Shown one piece after another: positions 19,666-29,681 of a stretch of 64,000 bases of DNA (position 1 is its first letter; every line of letters begins with the position of its first letter). Position numbers and translations under genes: made by a program. Origin of the DNA: Methanosarcina sp. ERenArc_MAG2 (GTDB lineage Archaea; Halobacteriota; Methanosarcinia; Methanosarcinales; Methanosarcinaceae); assembly GCA_023955635.1 (NCBI GenBank), contig JAMXHR010000017.1, forward strand, positions 248,001-312,000, written 5' to 3'. The notes beneath the pieces are model-generated. The model saw only the letters and a program-made list of their open reading frames with translations. It was not told the origin of the DNA and made no database searches.

Positions 19666-19941
19666 TTGAATATTCTCACAATTTCCAATTTGTACGTGGA
19701 TTTTCCCACTGATGATGACCTGGCAGGCGGTAAATGGTGTAGATATCTCTCTGAAAACGAAGTTTTGGGGCTCATCGGAGAATCCGATTGTAGCAAAAGC
19801 ATCCTTGGGCTTTCTATCATGAGGTTGCTGCAGGAAGACGTGATCTTCAAAGGTGATATTCTCTACCGTGGAAAAAATCTGTATTCGATTGAAAAAGAAA
19901 GACATCGACTGAACATACTATCCCAGATCTCTTCAGAGTAA
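19666..19941 (+). pseudogene. N-terminal fragment of a NikD-type ATPase
   Basis: 91 codons from a TTG resemble the first third of the NikD-type ATPases (LTISNLYVDFP, LIGESDCSKSILGLSIMRLL). The Walker A loop is GESDCSKS, having lost key glycines, and a segment before it is missing. Signature and Walker B are absent. It is a relic of a further transporter set. Confidence 0.75.
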
Positions 19942-19948
19942 CTTAACC

Positions 19949-21247
19949 ATGAAAAAGTATTCATCACTTAATAACAGGTTTTTCCTGAACACGGTCATCA
20001 ATATTATAACCGGATACAGGTCAAAGATAAACAGCTTCAGCCCAAATGCATGTTTGTTCCTCGGATATGTATTCCTTCTCTCATTAAGCCTGGGAATCTA
20101 CGATGTGCTCTTTAATCTGTATATCTTGAGGCTCGGATTCAGAGAGGATTCTCTTGGCCTTATGCTCTCACTTGTTTCCATAGCCACCGGCCTGTTCGCA
20201 ATCCCTGCAGCAATGGTCTGCGATAGGGTTGGCAGGAAAAACACATTATTACTGTCCTGCCTTCTTCTTCTGGTTTCTTTTATATTCTTATATACTACCA
20301 CATCAACAGTTTTGCTGGCTTTTTTCAGCGTTCTTTATGGTATATCCACAGCGCTTAAAGTTGTCACAGCATCCACATTCATGGCTGAAAATTCCACAGG
20401 TTATGAAAGAATGCATCTTTTCTCTATGTATTATCTGTTATACACCATAGGTGTTATGATAGGGAACCTGGCAGGCGGCACTTTACCCCAGGTATTTGTA
20501 AATTATATGGACATTGAACCCTTAAGCCCAGCACCATATCAGTTCTCATTATATACATCGTTAGCTGCCGTATTCATTGCTTTATTACCCCTCCTATTTA
20601 TAAAGAGTAATAGAATAAAGTTACCACAAAGGTCAGCTCCTATTTCCACCCTTTTTTCCACATTGAAGGCAGGAACAATCCGAAAATTGATTCTGGTAAA
20701 CGGGCTCATAGGTATGGGATGGGGACTGGCCCTTCCCTATTTTAATGTTTATTTTGACATTGTCCTTGGAGCCAGTTCCAAGCAGATAGGATTGATTTTT
20801 TCCCTTTCTCAGGTCGTCATGATGTTTACCTTACTACTCGTTCCAATACTTACTGAGAGGTTTGGAAAGGTGAAAGTCGTAGCCATCGTTCAACTTTCTT
20901 CAATCCCGTTCCTTCTGCTCTTCACATCCACATTCATAGTTTCAATTTCTGCCTTCGCATACATAATGAGGACAGCAATCATGAATATGTCAAACCCGAT
21001 ACTGAGCAATTTCAATATGGAGATAGTAAGCGAAGACCAAAGGGCAACTGTAAATAGTCTGATCTGGATGAGCTGCTATACCTGTGTAGGATTGAGCACA
21101 TATGTGGGAGGTTTAATAATGGCTCGTGGTTACTATACTCTTCCCTTCCTCCTGACATGCATCATATATATAGTGGCTACTGTTCTTTATTATGTATTCT
21201 TTGAGCAAATGGAAAAAAAGCAAAAAATCGTGGATGTGTCATCATAA
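19949..21247 (+). CDS. Major facilitator superfamily transporter
   Basis: 432 residues with about 12 hydrophobic helices in two halves. The loop between helices 2 and 3 carries AAMVCDRVGRKNTLL, the classic MFS motif A (D-R-x-G-R-K), and TERFGKVKVV is the matching loop in the second half. Substrate unknown; drug or metabolite efflux is most common for this type. It begins 8 bases after the ATPase relic and is the only non-ABC transporter of the island. Confidence 0.88.
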   Translation: MKKYSSLNNRFFLNTVINIITGYRSKINSFSPNACLFLGYVFLLSLSLGIYDVLFNLYILRLGFREDSLGLMLSLVSIATGLFAIPAAMVCDRVGRKNTLLLSCLLLLVSFIFLYTTTSTVLLAFFSVLYGISTALKVVTASTFMAENSTGYERMHLFSMYYLLYTIGVMIGNLAGGTLPQVFVNYMDIEPLSPAPYQFSLYTSLAAVFIALLPLLFIKSNRIKLPQRSAPISTLFSTLKAGTIRKLILVNGLIGMGWGLALPYFNVYFDIVLGASSKQIGLIFSLSQVVMMFTLLLVPILTERFGKVKVVAIVQLSSIPFLLLFTSTFIVSISAFAYIMRTAIMNMSNPILSNFNMEIVSEDQRATVNSLIWMSCYTCVGLSTYVGGLIMARGYYTLPFLLTCIIYIVATVLYYVFFEQMEKKQKIVDVSS

Positions 21248-21737
21248 TGTCAAAAAATAGGTGACGATTTAGTCTACCAAAAATCTGTTGATTGATATCG
21301 ATTTTTACGTAATAAAAACATATGATAACTAACTGATGAAAAAAGAAACAAATTAGAAACATTTGTTGTTGAAAATCACATTCAGGCTGGATGTTTCTCT
21401 TTTTGACCTACTACTTAAAAACTAAACAATTATTTTTTAACCCATACAAAATAGCGAAGAGCCATCTTTCTTTAAAAAAGGTCATTTCAGCCTCTAAGCA
21501 ATGGAACATAGAAATTAATAGTTCCTTTAATATTGCAGCCTTACCTCTAATTATTGTTTTTTCAGAAATTGTCCTCTATAAAAATTCATATCTTGTTCAA
21601 CCTTGAATTTTCAAAACTCTTTTTCAGAACGTTCCACATCGGCTGGACAAGCCCAAAACACTAGTATTTGGGGCAGAAAGGAGGGGATCCCAGAGGGTTG
21701 CAACTTTCCTCAAACTCCTTTTGCCTGCCAATTAAAG
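21248..21737. other. Spacer between convergent genes
   Basis: AT-rich and without a supported gene; a 71-codon frame at 21391-21606 has no coding signature or ribosome site. Confidence 0.4.
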
Positions 21738-22622
21738 TTAGATCGTATCAGACCGGGGATCGGTAATGGATCTTAATTCGGAACCTATGAGATTTGTCGC
21801 AAGGGCAAACAGCATGATCATACCACCTGCAGATAATGCCATCATCGGGGCGGTCTGAAGGAATACCAGTCCGTCCTTCAGGATTGTTCCCAGTTCCGGG
21901 GTAGGGGGCTGAATCCCAAGTCCGAGGAATCCAAGCCCTGAGATTGCAATAATCTTAGACCCCAGTCCAAGCGTTGCGATTTCAATGATAGGCCCATAGC
22001 TGTTTGGGAGAATATGATGAAAAAGAATGTATTTTTCAGATCCACCGAGTGCCCGGGATGCCTCGACGAAGCCGCTATTTTTTAGTGAAAGGGTAGAACC
22101 CCGGATAATTCGTGCGTATTTTGCCCATCCCGAAATGGAAAGAGAAAGAATCACCCCTGTCGGACTGGGACCAACAACTCCCACAATCGCAATTGAAAGG
22201 ACTATACTGGGAAAGGCAAGAAGGATGTCCGTCAGCCGCATCAAGAACGCATCAAGCCTGCTGAAATAACCTGCATACATTCCTACAACGATTCCTAAAG
22301 GCACGACGATAAGAGTTGAAGTGATTGCAATAAAGAGTGAAGTCTGCGCACCATACACTATACGGCTGAAGATGCACCTGCCGAATTGATCGGTTCCGAG
22401 AGGAAAGGATGCAGATGGGGGAGATAAACGTTCTTCAAAATACATTTCTGCAGGGTCATGTGGGGAAATCACAGGAGCCATTACAGCCATCATAGAAATA
22501 AGAATGAATAGCAGAATGCCTATTGTAAGCGTTGAATTGCTCCGTAGAACTCCCCATAGCCTGTTCATATCGGAAGCTGCAAGTTTTTCGTCAAAATATG
22601 AGTATTCCATATTATTCTCCAT
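21738..22622 (-). CDS. ABC transporter permease, NikC/DppC type
   Basis: 294 residues from MENNMEYS, overlapping the preceding permease stop by about 10 bases. FPLGTDQFGRCIFSRIVYGAQT near the N-terminus and the coupling loop SGFVEASRALGGSEKYILFHHILPN identify the type. About six helices; the second half carries GLGFLGLGIQPPTPELG. It is the last gene of the minus-strand set that starts at 27195. An upstream Met at 22658 is in frame but further inside the neighbouring gene. Confidence 0.92.
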   Translation of the reverse strand: MENNMEYSYFDEKLAASDMNRLWGVLRSNSTLTIGILLFILISMMAVMAPVISPHDPAEMYFEERLSPPSASFPLGTDQFGRCIFSRIVYGAQTSLFIAITSTLIVVPLGIVVGMYAGYFSRLDAFLMRLTDILLAFPSIVLSIAIVGVVGPSPTGVILSLSISGWAKYARIIRGSTLSLKNSGFVEASRALGGSEKYILFHHILPNSYGPIIEIATLGLGSKIIAISGLGFLGLGIQPPTPELGTILKDGLVFLQTAPMMALSAGGMIMLFALATNLIGSELRSITDPRSDTI

Positions 22623-23553
22623 GAGACCTGATTGACGGGTCAAGATAAAGCTGGGCAAGGTCTACGAAGAGATTTATCAGCACTATAATCACTGCGAATG
22701 TGAGCATACATCCCTGGACTACCATAACGTCCATCGAGGAAACAGAGTTCACAAGGAGCCTCCCAAGTCCCGGAAGTGCAAAAATGCTTTCAATGGTAAC
22801 CGCCCCTCCGAAGATCCATCCGAACTGGGTGCCCATATATATCAGGACAGGGATCAGTGCATTCTTCAGAGCATGCCGCTGAATAACTATCCTGCGGCTG
22901 AGTCCTTTTGCACGGGCTGTCCTTATATAATCCTGCTCAAGCGTTTCAATCATGCTCGTCCTCATAACACGCATTGTTACTGCAATAAGGCCGACCGAGA
23001 GGGTCAGAGAGGGAAGGATGAAATATTTTATCCCTCCTGCTCCTGCGATTGGAAGGACCCCCAGATAGACCCCTCCAATGAGCATGAAGACCATAGCAAC
23101 AAAAAATTCAGGACTCGAGAGGAAGATTACGGAACTAAGTCTGCACAGGTGATCCACAAGCCCGTTTTGCCTCAATGCCGTGGCGATCCCAAGCGGGATA
23201 GCTATGGAAGCCGAAAATAGAATTGAAAGAGAGGCAAGACAAAAGGTTATGGGCAGAGAATGTGTGATTTCCTCGATAGTGCTCCTTTTTGTCTGGTAAG
23301 AATATCCCAGGTCTCCATGTACAACCCTTGAAGCCCACTTTAGATATCTGACATGCCATGGATCGTCAAGCCCCATCTCTTCATGGAGTCTGGCTACTGC
23401 CTCTTTAGGTGGGCTTTCGGTGCCAAGGGTGGCTCTGAGTGTAATTTCAGCCGGATCTCCAGGGGAAAAGGAAATTACTGTAAAAGTGATGAGGGAGATC
23501 CCGACCATTACCTGTATCAGTTGGAGCAGGCGGTTCAATAAGATTGTACGCAT
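22612..23553 (-). CDS. ABC transporter permease, NikB/DppB type
   Basis: 313 residues. First helix followed by SPGDPAEITLRA, coupling loop RTARAKGLSRRIVIQRHALKN, and ALPGLGRLLVNSV near the end. It follows the solute-binding protein with a spacing of about 50 bases and overlaps the next permease, so the three are one transcription unit. The frame is intact throughout, unlike the ATPases of the same set. Confidence 0.92.
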   Translation of the reverse strand: MRTILLNRLLQLIQVMVGISLITFTVISFSPGDPAEITLRATLGTESPPKEAVARLHEEMGLDDPWHVRYLKWASRVVHGDLGYSYQTKRSTIEEITHSLPITFCLASLSILFSASIAIPLGIATALRQNGLVDHLCRLSSVIFLSSPEFFVAMVFMLIGGVYLGVLPIAGAGGIKYFILPSLTLSVGLIAVTMRVMRTSMIETLEQDYIRTARAKGLSRRIVIQRHALKNALIPVLIYMGTQFGWIFGGAVTIESIFALPGLGRLLVNSVSSMDVMVVQGCMLTFAVIIVLINLFVDLAQLYLDPSIRSHGE

Positions 23554-23604
23554 CATTCTTACTCAAACCCTTTTAAATGAAAAAGTGTGGGTAAAATCCC
23601 CACA

Positions 23605-25155
23605 TCAGGCAATTGAGACATTTTGAAGATCTAGAGAGTACTCTGTAGGATGGAGCCGATATCCCTTTATGTTCGAGGTTGTGACGTCGATGTTAACGTA
23701 GTAGTTGAGATATGCAACCGGTGCTTCTTCGACGACAATTGCCTGGACTTCATCATAGAGTTCTTTTCTGACAGCTTCGTCAGAAGTGGTCCTGGCCTGT
23801 TCTATCAACTGATCTACAGTGTCGTTGTGCCAGCGATATGCTCCCAGGCCGTCGATTGAGGTGCCATTCGAGTGATAGTCCGTCATCATTATTTCGTCAG
23901 GGTCTGGTACGAAAAGCAGTCCTCTTCCTACAAGGAAGATATTGAAATCTCCTTTATATCGGAGGGATTCTGCGGCGTCATAGTTGAGTACCTTAAGTTC
24001 GGTCTCTATCCCGACTTTATTAAGCTGTTGCTGGATCACCTCGGCGATTGGCGGCAGTTCTGCTCTTTCAGGATAAGTAACGAATGTAATCTTCATGGGT
24101 TTCCCGTTTTTATCACGAATCCCATCACCGTTCGAGTCGACCCATCCTGCTTCATTAAGGAGGGTTTTTGCTTTCTCGGTGTCATAATTATATGGAGCAA
24201 TATCCTTATTTGCCCAGTAAAACTGTGGAGGAAAAAGTCCTTCTGCCGTGGTTCCGTATCCCGAAAGGACCGAATTTACTATTGTCTCTCGATCGATAGC
24301 GTAATTAATAGCCTGACGTACTTTTTTATCATTGAAAGGCTCCTTTTCCGTGTTAAATGTCATCATCCTTACACGAGCGATCGGCTGCTCAAGGACTGTA
24401 TAATCAGCCTTCTCCGTATATCCTTCAGCAATATCGGGCGAAAGGATCATTGCTATCTGAATGTCCTTGCTGTCAAGTAGCATCTTTCTCGTAAGTGCCT
24501 CCGGCATTATCCTGTATATTATCTTATCAACTGAAGCAACATGTCCCCAGTAATCGGGATTTTTTACAACAACAATTTCTTCTTCCGGTTTCCAGGATTC
24601 AAAGATAAAAGGTCCGGTGCCTATAGGCTTTGTCACGTTTCCATTTGCATCATAAGATCCGGGAGCAAGGGCTGCACTTTCTCCTTTGGAAAGATAGGCC
24701 GGAAGTGCAGGGAAAGTTGAATTGAGGCTGATTACTAATGTCAGGTTATCAGGAGCTTCAATCGATGTTACAGGAATTTTTCCGAATACTGATGCCGACT
24801 GAATAAAAGACCTTTCGAGAGATTCTTTCATTATCTTGGCTGTAAAAGGTGTCCCATCATGGAATTGAATGCCATCCTTCAACTCAAATGTCCATTTTTT
24901 CCCATCGCTGGAAACTTCCCATGATTTTGCAAGATTCGGGATAATCTTTCCCTCATAATCAACTCCTACGAGAGTTTCTACGTATCCGAGCCTTTGATGC
25001 ATAAAACCCGAGAGGTGAGGATCGATGGTCTGTGGACTCCATTGGCCCGAGATAGACAATGTTTGAATTTCTTCTTTTTGTTCTTTGTCTGTACAGCCGG
25101 CTACCAGGACAACGAGAGCCAGCAGAATAAAGAGAATTCCCTCTTTTTTGATCAT
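23605..25155 (-). CDS. ABC transporter solute-binding lipoprotein (nickel/peptide type)
   Basis: 516 residues from MIKKEGILF, with lipobox LVAGC. SBP family 5 landmarks: LAKSWEVSSDGKKWTFELKD, IQFHDGTPF, PIGTGPFIFESW, VRQAINYAIDRETIV, and AGWVDSNGDGIRDKNGKPM, a Ca-site-like acidic loop also found in the protein at 34536. It lacks the CVDTEE start of the 9836/11713 pair, so it belongs to a second subfamily shared with the third transporter set. Located about 190 bases after the NikE-type ATPase. Confidence 0.92.
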   Translation of the reverse strand: MIKKEGILFILLALVVLVAGCTDKEQKEEIQTLSISGQWSPQTIDPHLSGFMHQRLGYVETLVGVDYEGKIIPNLAKSWEVSSDGKKWTFELKDGIQFHDGTPFTAKIMKESLERSFIQSASVFGKIPVTSIEAPDNLTLVISLNSTFPALPAYLSKGESAALAPGSYDANGNVTKPIGTGPFIFESWKPEEEIVVVKNPDYWGHVASVDKIIYRIMPEALTRKMLLDSKDIQIAMILSPDIAEGYTEKADYTVLEQPIARVRMMTFNTEKEPFNDKKVRQAINYAIDRETIVNSVLSGYGTTAEGLFPPQFYWANKDIAPYNYDTEKAKTLLNEAGWVDSNGDGIRDKNGKPMKITFVTYPERAELPPIAEVIQQQLNKVGIETELKVLNYDAAESLRYKGDFNIFLVGRGLLFVPDPDEIMMTDYHSNGTSIDGLGAYRWHNDTVDQLIEQARTTSDEAVRKELYDEVQAIVVEEAPVAYLNYYVNIDVTTSNIKGYRLHPTEYSLDLQNVSIA

Positions 25156-25344
25156 ATTTACCAATCACACCTGAGACTGTTATGTCTCAAAATCAAACGC
25201 TGCAAAAATTTACGTGTACAGGAAGTTTTGGGGTAATCACCTGAATATTTTTGAGTAGTTTGTTGGAGTAATCGTCTTAAGTTTGGAGTAACCCCATGAT
25301 CATGCAATTGTGTCGCCAAAATCTTCCCCCAGGTGTTAGGGATG

Positions 25345-25361
25345 CATGCTTATCAAGCATG
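25345..25361. terminator. Perfect hairpin at the end of the NikE-type gene
   Basis: CATGCTT-ATC-AAGCATG, a 7-base perfect stem with a 3-base loop, overlaps the stop of the ATPase. It could end or process the transcript between the ATPases and the solute-binding protein. No clear T run follows on the minus strand. Confidence 0.3.
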
Positions 25362-26266
25362 GGAAACATTATGACAACGCACCCTTCGGTCTTTATATTC
25401 CTTCATTTCAGGGCTGAGGAGACATTTTTCGGTCTTTTCCGGGCAGAATTGGTAATATACGCAGGAACCCGAAACTTTTGTCCCGCGAGGTTCCGATGAT
25501 AGTAAGGAATCAGAATCAGGGCTTGACGTGAGCCTACGGGTAAATGGGTGGTATGGCCTGTCCAGAACTCCCCGTCCCTCTTCTACGATCTGTCCGGCAA
25601 ACATTACAGCTGTCCTGTCTCCAACCACACGTGCAAGTCCCTTATCGTGGGTAATGAAGAGAAGGGCACAGCTAATATCTTGTTGGAGTTTTTTAAGAAG
25701 GTGGACAATAGATGCCTGGGTTGATACGTCGAGCATTGAAGTTGGTTCATCACAGATGAGTAGTGCGGGCTCAAGAGCGATAGCGCGGGCAATAACCGCG
25801 CGCTGTAACTCCCCGCCACTGAGCTGGTGTGGGTATCTGGTTGCCTGCTCACGTTTAAGTTCGACAAGCCCAAGGAGCCTCTTCAGCTCTTCTTCCATCT
25901 GCCTCCCACGTAATGCTTCTGGATGAATACGGAAGGGTTCACAGATTGAGTCAGCTATTTTCCATCTGGGATTCAGGGAACTTTCCGGCTGCTGCGGCAC
26001 AATCTGGATTTTTTTCGGATTGAGTGAAGTTCTTTTCCTTTCAGCCTTGTAAGGGCCTGGCCCTCAAAGAATATTTCTCCCTTTGTCGGAGGAATGAGCA
26101 GGAGAAGAAGTCTTGAGAGGGTAGACTTCCCGCATCCGCTTTCCCCTACAAGAGTAAGTGTTTCTCCGGCTTCGATCCTGATATTCACATTGTCTACAGC
26201 AATGATCCGGTTTTTTCCCGGGGAATCGGGAGCGAATATCTTGGTCAGGCCTCTCCCTTCAATCAT
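25353..26266 (-). CDS. ABC transporter ATPase, NikE type (frameshift)
   Basis: About 305 residues when restored. It starts at MIEGRGLTKIF, with the ATG just inside the end of the NikD-type gene. Walker A GESGCGKS lies in the first frame. At the T run 26009-26015 the frame breaks; one added base gives RKKIQIVPQQPESSLNP and joins the rest, which holds LSGGELQR, LLICDEPTSMLD and FITHD. Uncorrected, the first part appears fused to the tail of the upstream ATPase, which is an artefact of the shifts. Confidence 0.86.
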
Positions 26267-27195
26267 ACAACCAGCACCTGACAGCCGCTCCTTCCGAAAG
26301 AGTGATGAGCGGCGGCTCGACTCTGCACCTTTCCATTGCGGATTTGCATCGAAATCGGAATCTACAGCCTTCCTCATATTCTTCAGAGTCTCCTGTTCCG
26401 GATGGTATGGGATGAAGGCCGTTCTCAGGGAGTGAGCAGAGTAACCCCTGGAATAGGGGTGTAGAGGCCTGTCAAAAAATTCCTGTCTTTGTCTTATCTC
26501 CACGATCCTCCCGGAATACATGACTGTGATCCTGTCAGCGAGATCTCGGGCGAATGAGAGATCGTGTGTGATAATAATCAGAGTGATTCCTTTCTTGCGC
26601 ACAATCCGAAAAAGGGAGGAGATAGCCTGCTTATTCATTATGTCTATACCTTTTGTCGGCTCGTCTGCGATGAGCACTTCCGGAAGCCCTGCAATTCCCA
26701 TAGCAACAAGTGACCGTTGAAGCATTCCACCACTGAATGAATAAGGATAGGAGTCTATTCTTTCCTCGGGGGAGTTACTCTGATGAATTGAAGAAGTTCA
26801 AGAACCTTCTTTCTAACGATGTTTTTGTCCTTTTCAACATGGAGAGAGATCGGCTCTCCGATCTGGTCTCCAACAGTCATCAATGGATTCATTGCCCCTG
26901 CTGGGTTTTGAGGAACCCAAGCAATCTTTCTGCCGCGGATCATCTCAAGTTCATTTTCGGAGAGGGTTAGAAGGTCATCCCCACGATACCGTATAATTCC
27001 ATCAACAGTGCAGTTTGCAGGCAGTAGCCCGAGTAGTGCCAGGCCCAGTACCGATTTTCCGCTTCCGCTCTCCCCGATGACTGCAAGTGTCTCGGACTTT
27101 GTGATACTGATATCAACTCCGTCAACTGCTCTGATGACCGTGCTTGAAAGAGGGAAGTTTACATAGAGCTGTTGAACGTCAAGAATCGTGGTCAT
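26259..27195 (-). CDS. ABC transporter ATPase, NikD type (two frameshifts)
   Basis: About 312 residues when restored. The first frame (27195-26755) has Walker A GESGSGKS and the Q-loop WVPQNPAGAMNPL. Adding a base in the G run 26768-26772 joins TPPEERIDSYPYSFSGGMLQR, with Walker B VLIADEPTKGID and switch IIITHD. A second added base at the C run 26445-26448 restores the Cys-containing C-terminus (EEGCRFRFRCKSAMERC, then RCW) and a stop at 26259. Both sites are homopolymers, so sequence error is likely. First gene of this transporter set, divergent from the methyltransferase pair at 27348. Confidence 0.86.
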
Positions 27196-27274
27196 CTTCT
27201 TACATCTGCTTAACTTTTGTTATGATAATTATAGGGTGTATGTTAGTACTATTTATATTTCTTTTCATATAATC

Positions 27275-27307
27275 TAATACATTAAAAAAATAAATTATTA
27301 TGTATTA
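27275..27307. promoter_or_regulatory. Inverted repeat in the divergent promoter region
   Basis: TAATACAT (27275-27282) and its exact complement ATGTATTA (27300-27307) are separated by 17 bases in the 150-base region between the divergent ATPase and methyltransferase genes. The geometry resembles operators of NikR-type regulators, but the half-site is not a consensus I can confirm. A TATA-like ATTTATATTT lies at 27251. Confidence 0.45.
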
Positions 27308-27347
27308 ACACTAAATTTTGTTTACGTATTATTTATGGAGAGATAAT

Positions 27348-28154
27348 ATGATTGCACAAATTGATTGGGAGACAGTATGGGTTGCAGGCATCGATGAAAT
27401 GAATCGACTTTCTACCACAAGTTACTGGAATCGACGGGCAGAGGATTATTCTGATATGGTACTGACAAGCGATTGTAATCACGGCCGGAAGATCCTCGAT
27501 CTGTTTGAAATGGAAGGGATACTGCAGAAGGAATGGCATATTTTAGATATTGCATCCGGCCCGGGCGCAATAACAATCCCATTTGCAGAGAGAGTTTGCA
27601 GGGTGACCGCTGTCGAACCAGCAGAGAGGATGGCAGCAGCATTGATGTCATCTGCACAAAACAGAGGGCTTTCCAACATTGAGGTCATTCCGCAGACCTG
27701 GCAGGAAGTGGATGATGCAGCGTATGTGAAAAATTATGATCTGGTTGTCTGCTGTCATGCACTCTGGCAATTTGCGGATATTCTCCCGCAGATACGGCGC
27801 ATGGAGGCAGTTTCAAAGGGATACTGCTGTCTTGCCCATGGGTTCGAAGCCCCTTCCGAGACGCTCAAAATAACAGAAACTCTTGGAATAGATGAAGGTG
27901 AATTTGATCAGTTCCTCACGGTATTCAACCTACTAAATGATTCCGGAGTGTACCCGAACGTTGATGTGATCGATTACACATTTACACGGTCTGTTGCATC
28001 GGCAGTTGCTTCGGTCGAGAACCTCGTCGGGAAGTATAGACTTCTGGATGCCAGTGACAGTGCGATTATTCAGGAATATGTGCAACACCACGCTGTAGAG
28101 GGCTTTTATCAGGTTAGCGGCAGGATGGGAGTTCTATGGTGGAAGGTAGCATGA
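27348..28154 (+). CDS. Class I SAM-dependent methyltransferase, first of a tandem pair
   Basis: 268 residues from MIAQIDWETVW, preceded by GGAGAG. Motif I ILDIASGPG near residues 65-73, AVEPAERM after strand 2, and YDLVVCCHALWQF as the strand 4 region. The N-terminus has SYWNRRAEDYS, shared with the next gene (DDWSERAEDYS). It ends overlapping the start of the second methyltransferase. It is divergent from the transporter at 27195 and may share its regulatory region. This pair forms a subfamily distinct from the LLWTL methyltransferases. Confidence 0.88.
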   Translation: MIAQIDWETVWVAGIDEMNRLSTTSYWNRRAEDYSDMVLTSDCNHGRKILDLFEMEGILQKEWHILDIASGPGAITIPFAERVCRVTAVEPAERMAAALMSSAQNRGLSNIEVIPQTWQEVDDAAYVKNYDLVVCCHALWQFADILPQIRRMEAVSKGYCCLAHGFEAPSETLKITETLGIDEGEFDQFLTVFNLLNDSGVYPNVDVIDYTFTRSVASAVASVENLVGKYRLLDASDSAIIQEYVQHHAVEGFYQVSGRMGVLWWKVA

Positions 28155-29023
28155 CTTCCAACTCTCTGACAGCCCCTGTAGATTGGGTCAAGTCTTGGGA
28201 AGAAAGCTACGATACCCGTTCGAGAATAATGCATAGGGACTACGAAATAGACGATTGGAGTGAAAGAGCAGAGGATTACTCGGAATCAAGGCGGACAAAC
28301 AATTATGAATTTGGGGAATCAGTATACTCTGCACTCGCTCTCCATAGAGTCGTTTCTCCCCGTTCACGGGTCCTTGAAGTTGGTGCTGGTCCGGGAACGT
28401 TCGTAATACCCTTTGCACGGAAGGTTGATCACATAACTGCTGTCGAACCTGCAGAGGGAATGGCACGTATGATCAATCTGAATGCGGCGGAAGCAGGAGT
28501 GAAAAACTATGACATTATCCCTAAAATTTGGCAGGATGTAAATAGCGCAGATCTCCGGGACCGATATGACCTTACTATCACTTCAACTGTCATCTGGATG
28601 TTCCGTGATATTATGGCCCAGATCGGCCGGATGGAAGAGGTAACACGGGGACACTGCTGCGTTGTAGGGAGTGTCGGCATCGGGCAGACATTTGAAGCAG
28701 AACTCTGGCGGAAGATTATGGGCAATATTCCTTCCCCACAATACCCGGAATATCCGTTGATATATAACCTTCTCTACATGCATGGCAGGGTGCCTCAAGT
28801 TCGAATTATCGATTATACGAGCACGAGAACACCTGAGAATATGCTCAGAATGTACAGAGTCTTTTACTCTATCTATACGGAGGTCACGCCTGAGGTTGAA
28901 GAGACAATTAGAGAAGCATTGTACAGAGATTCCGGTGAAGGACTATGTGTCAGAAAATACCGATCCGCTGTGGTCTGGTGGGACCCGGCTATTCGACGGA
29001 ATGAATTAAATGGCATTGCCTGA
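28151..29023 (+). CDS. Class I SAM-dependent methyltransferase, second of a tandem pair
   Basis: 290 residues. The ATG overlaps the preceding stop as ATGA, with GGAAGG upstream, so the pair is translationally coupled. Motif I VLEVGAGPG near residues 73-81, AVEPAEGM, YDLTITSTVIWMF. It is a clear paralogue of the first gene. Coupled paralogous methyltransferases could form a heterodimer or act in sequence on one substrate. Confidence 0.88.
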   Translation: MTSNSLTAPVDWVKSWEESYDTRSRIMHRDYEIDDWSERAEDYSESRRTNNYEFGESVYSALALHRVVSPRSRVLEVGAGPGTFVIPFARKVDHITAVEPAEGMARMINLNAAEAGVKNYDIIPKIWQDVNSADLRDRYDLTITSTVIWMFRDIMAQIGRMEEVTRGHCCVVGSVGIGQTFEAELWRKIMGNIPSPQYPEYPLIYNLLYMHGRVPQVRIIDYTSTRTPENMLRMYRVFYSIYTEVTPEVEETIREALYRDSGEGLCVRKYRSAVVWWDPAIRRNELNGIA

Positions 29024-29169
29024 GAATTTCGAGCATAGTTTTATGAAATATATGACATGCTGGAGGATTGAGAACAGGAGAGACGAGTACTGGAACTTTT
29101 ATATGATAGTTTGTGAGTTTAGAGAAAATCCAGGTTCATAGGTACAAAGCAATTATCCGCAAAGTTTGA

Positions 29170-29503
29170 TCAATTGTTTTTGACCATAACCGGGTATGAA
29201 AAACTGGATGAAATAATCAGTAAGATGACAGAGAACAAGGAACGTCTGTTAATGGTGCTGGTTTTGCTGAGGTTCCGCTGCATAACAATGCAGCGAAACT
29301 GACAGCAAGAGCAAAACTCAGGAAAAAGGATGTGAGCCTTCAAACCATAACAGAGGAAGGAACACAGGCAAAAGACACGTTCATGACGATTGTTCAGACA
29401 GCAAAGAAACTGGGTGTAAGTGCATAGATTACATATTTGATAGAGTGAGCAATAGACTTGAAATACCTTCTCTGGCGAAAATGATCAGGGAAAAAGTGAA
29501 TTG
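29170..29503 (+). pseudogene. C-terminal remnant of a transposase
   Basis: In shifted frames the region reads LTITGYEKLDEIISKMTENK and then EVPLHNNAAKLTARAKLRK, followed by VSLQTITEEGTQAKDTFMTI and TAKKLGVSA. The LHNN segment and what follows resemble the end of IS66-like transposases. At least one frameshift and an early stop are present, and no N-terminal part is seen. Confidence 0.5.
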
Positions 29504-29681
29504 AGGCGAAAGTCAGAGCTTTCCACTCAATTTAAAGAGGATACAAAAATTGTGTAGCCTTTACAAGGCTACCTGAATAGTTACAAAAATCACTAGATTT
29601 TGGAGCAGAGTCGCTGAAAATTATGGCTTTTGAATAGTGGAGAGTCTCGGAAAGAACTGGATTTGGTTCTCTTGTTATGAT
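29504..29681. repeat. Spacer with an insertion-sequence end
   Basis: Contains AAAAATCACTAGATTTTGG followed by AGCAGAGTC at about 29586-29613. The same sequence forms the right end of the inverted-repeat element at 60531-60731, so this is probably a solo end or fragment of that family. Confidence 0.45.

Noticed and set aside
21391..21606. 71-codon frame downstream of the MFS transporter
   Set aside because: No ribosome site, no recognisable domain, in an AT-rich spacer where such frames arise by chance.
23872..24480. 202-codon frame antisense to the solute-binding protein
   Set aside because: Opposite strand of a well-supported gene; no ribosome site or family features.
25973..26725. Apparent 250-residue ATPase fusion of two nucleotide-binding parts
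   Set aside because: It is the tail of the NikD-type gene and the head of the NikE-type gene joined by frameshifts. Restoring single bases separates them.
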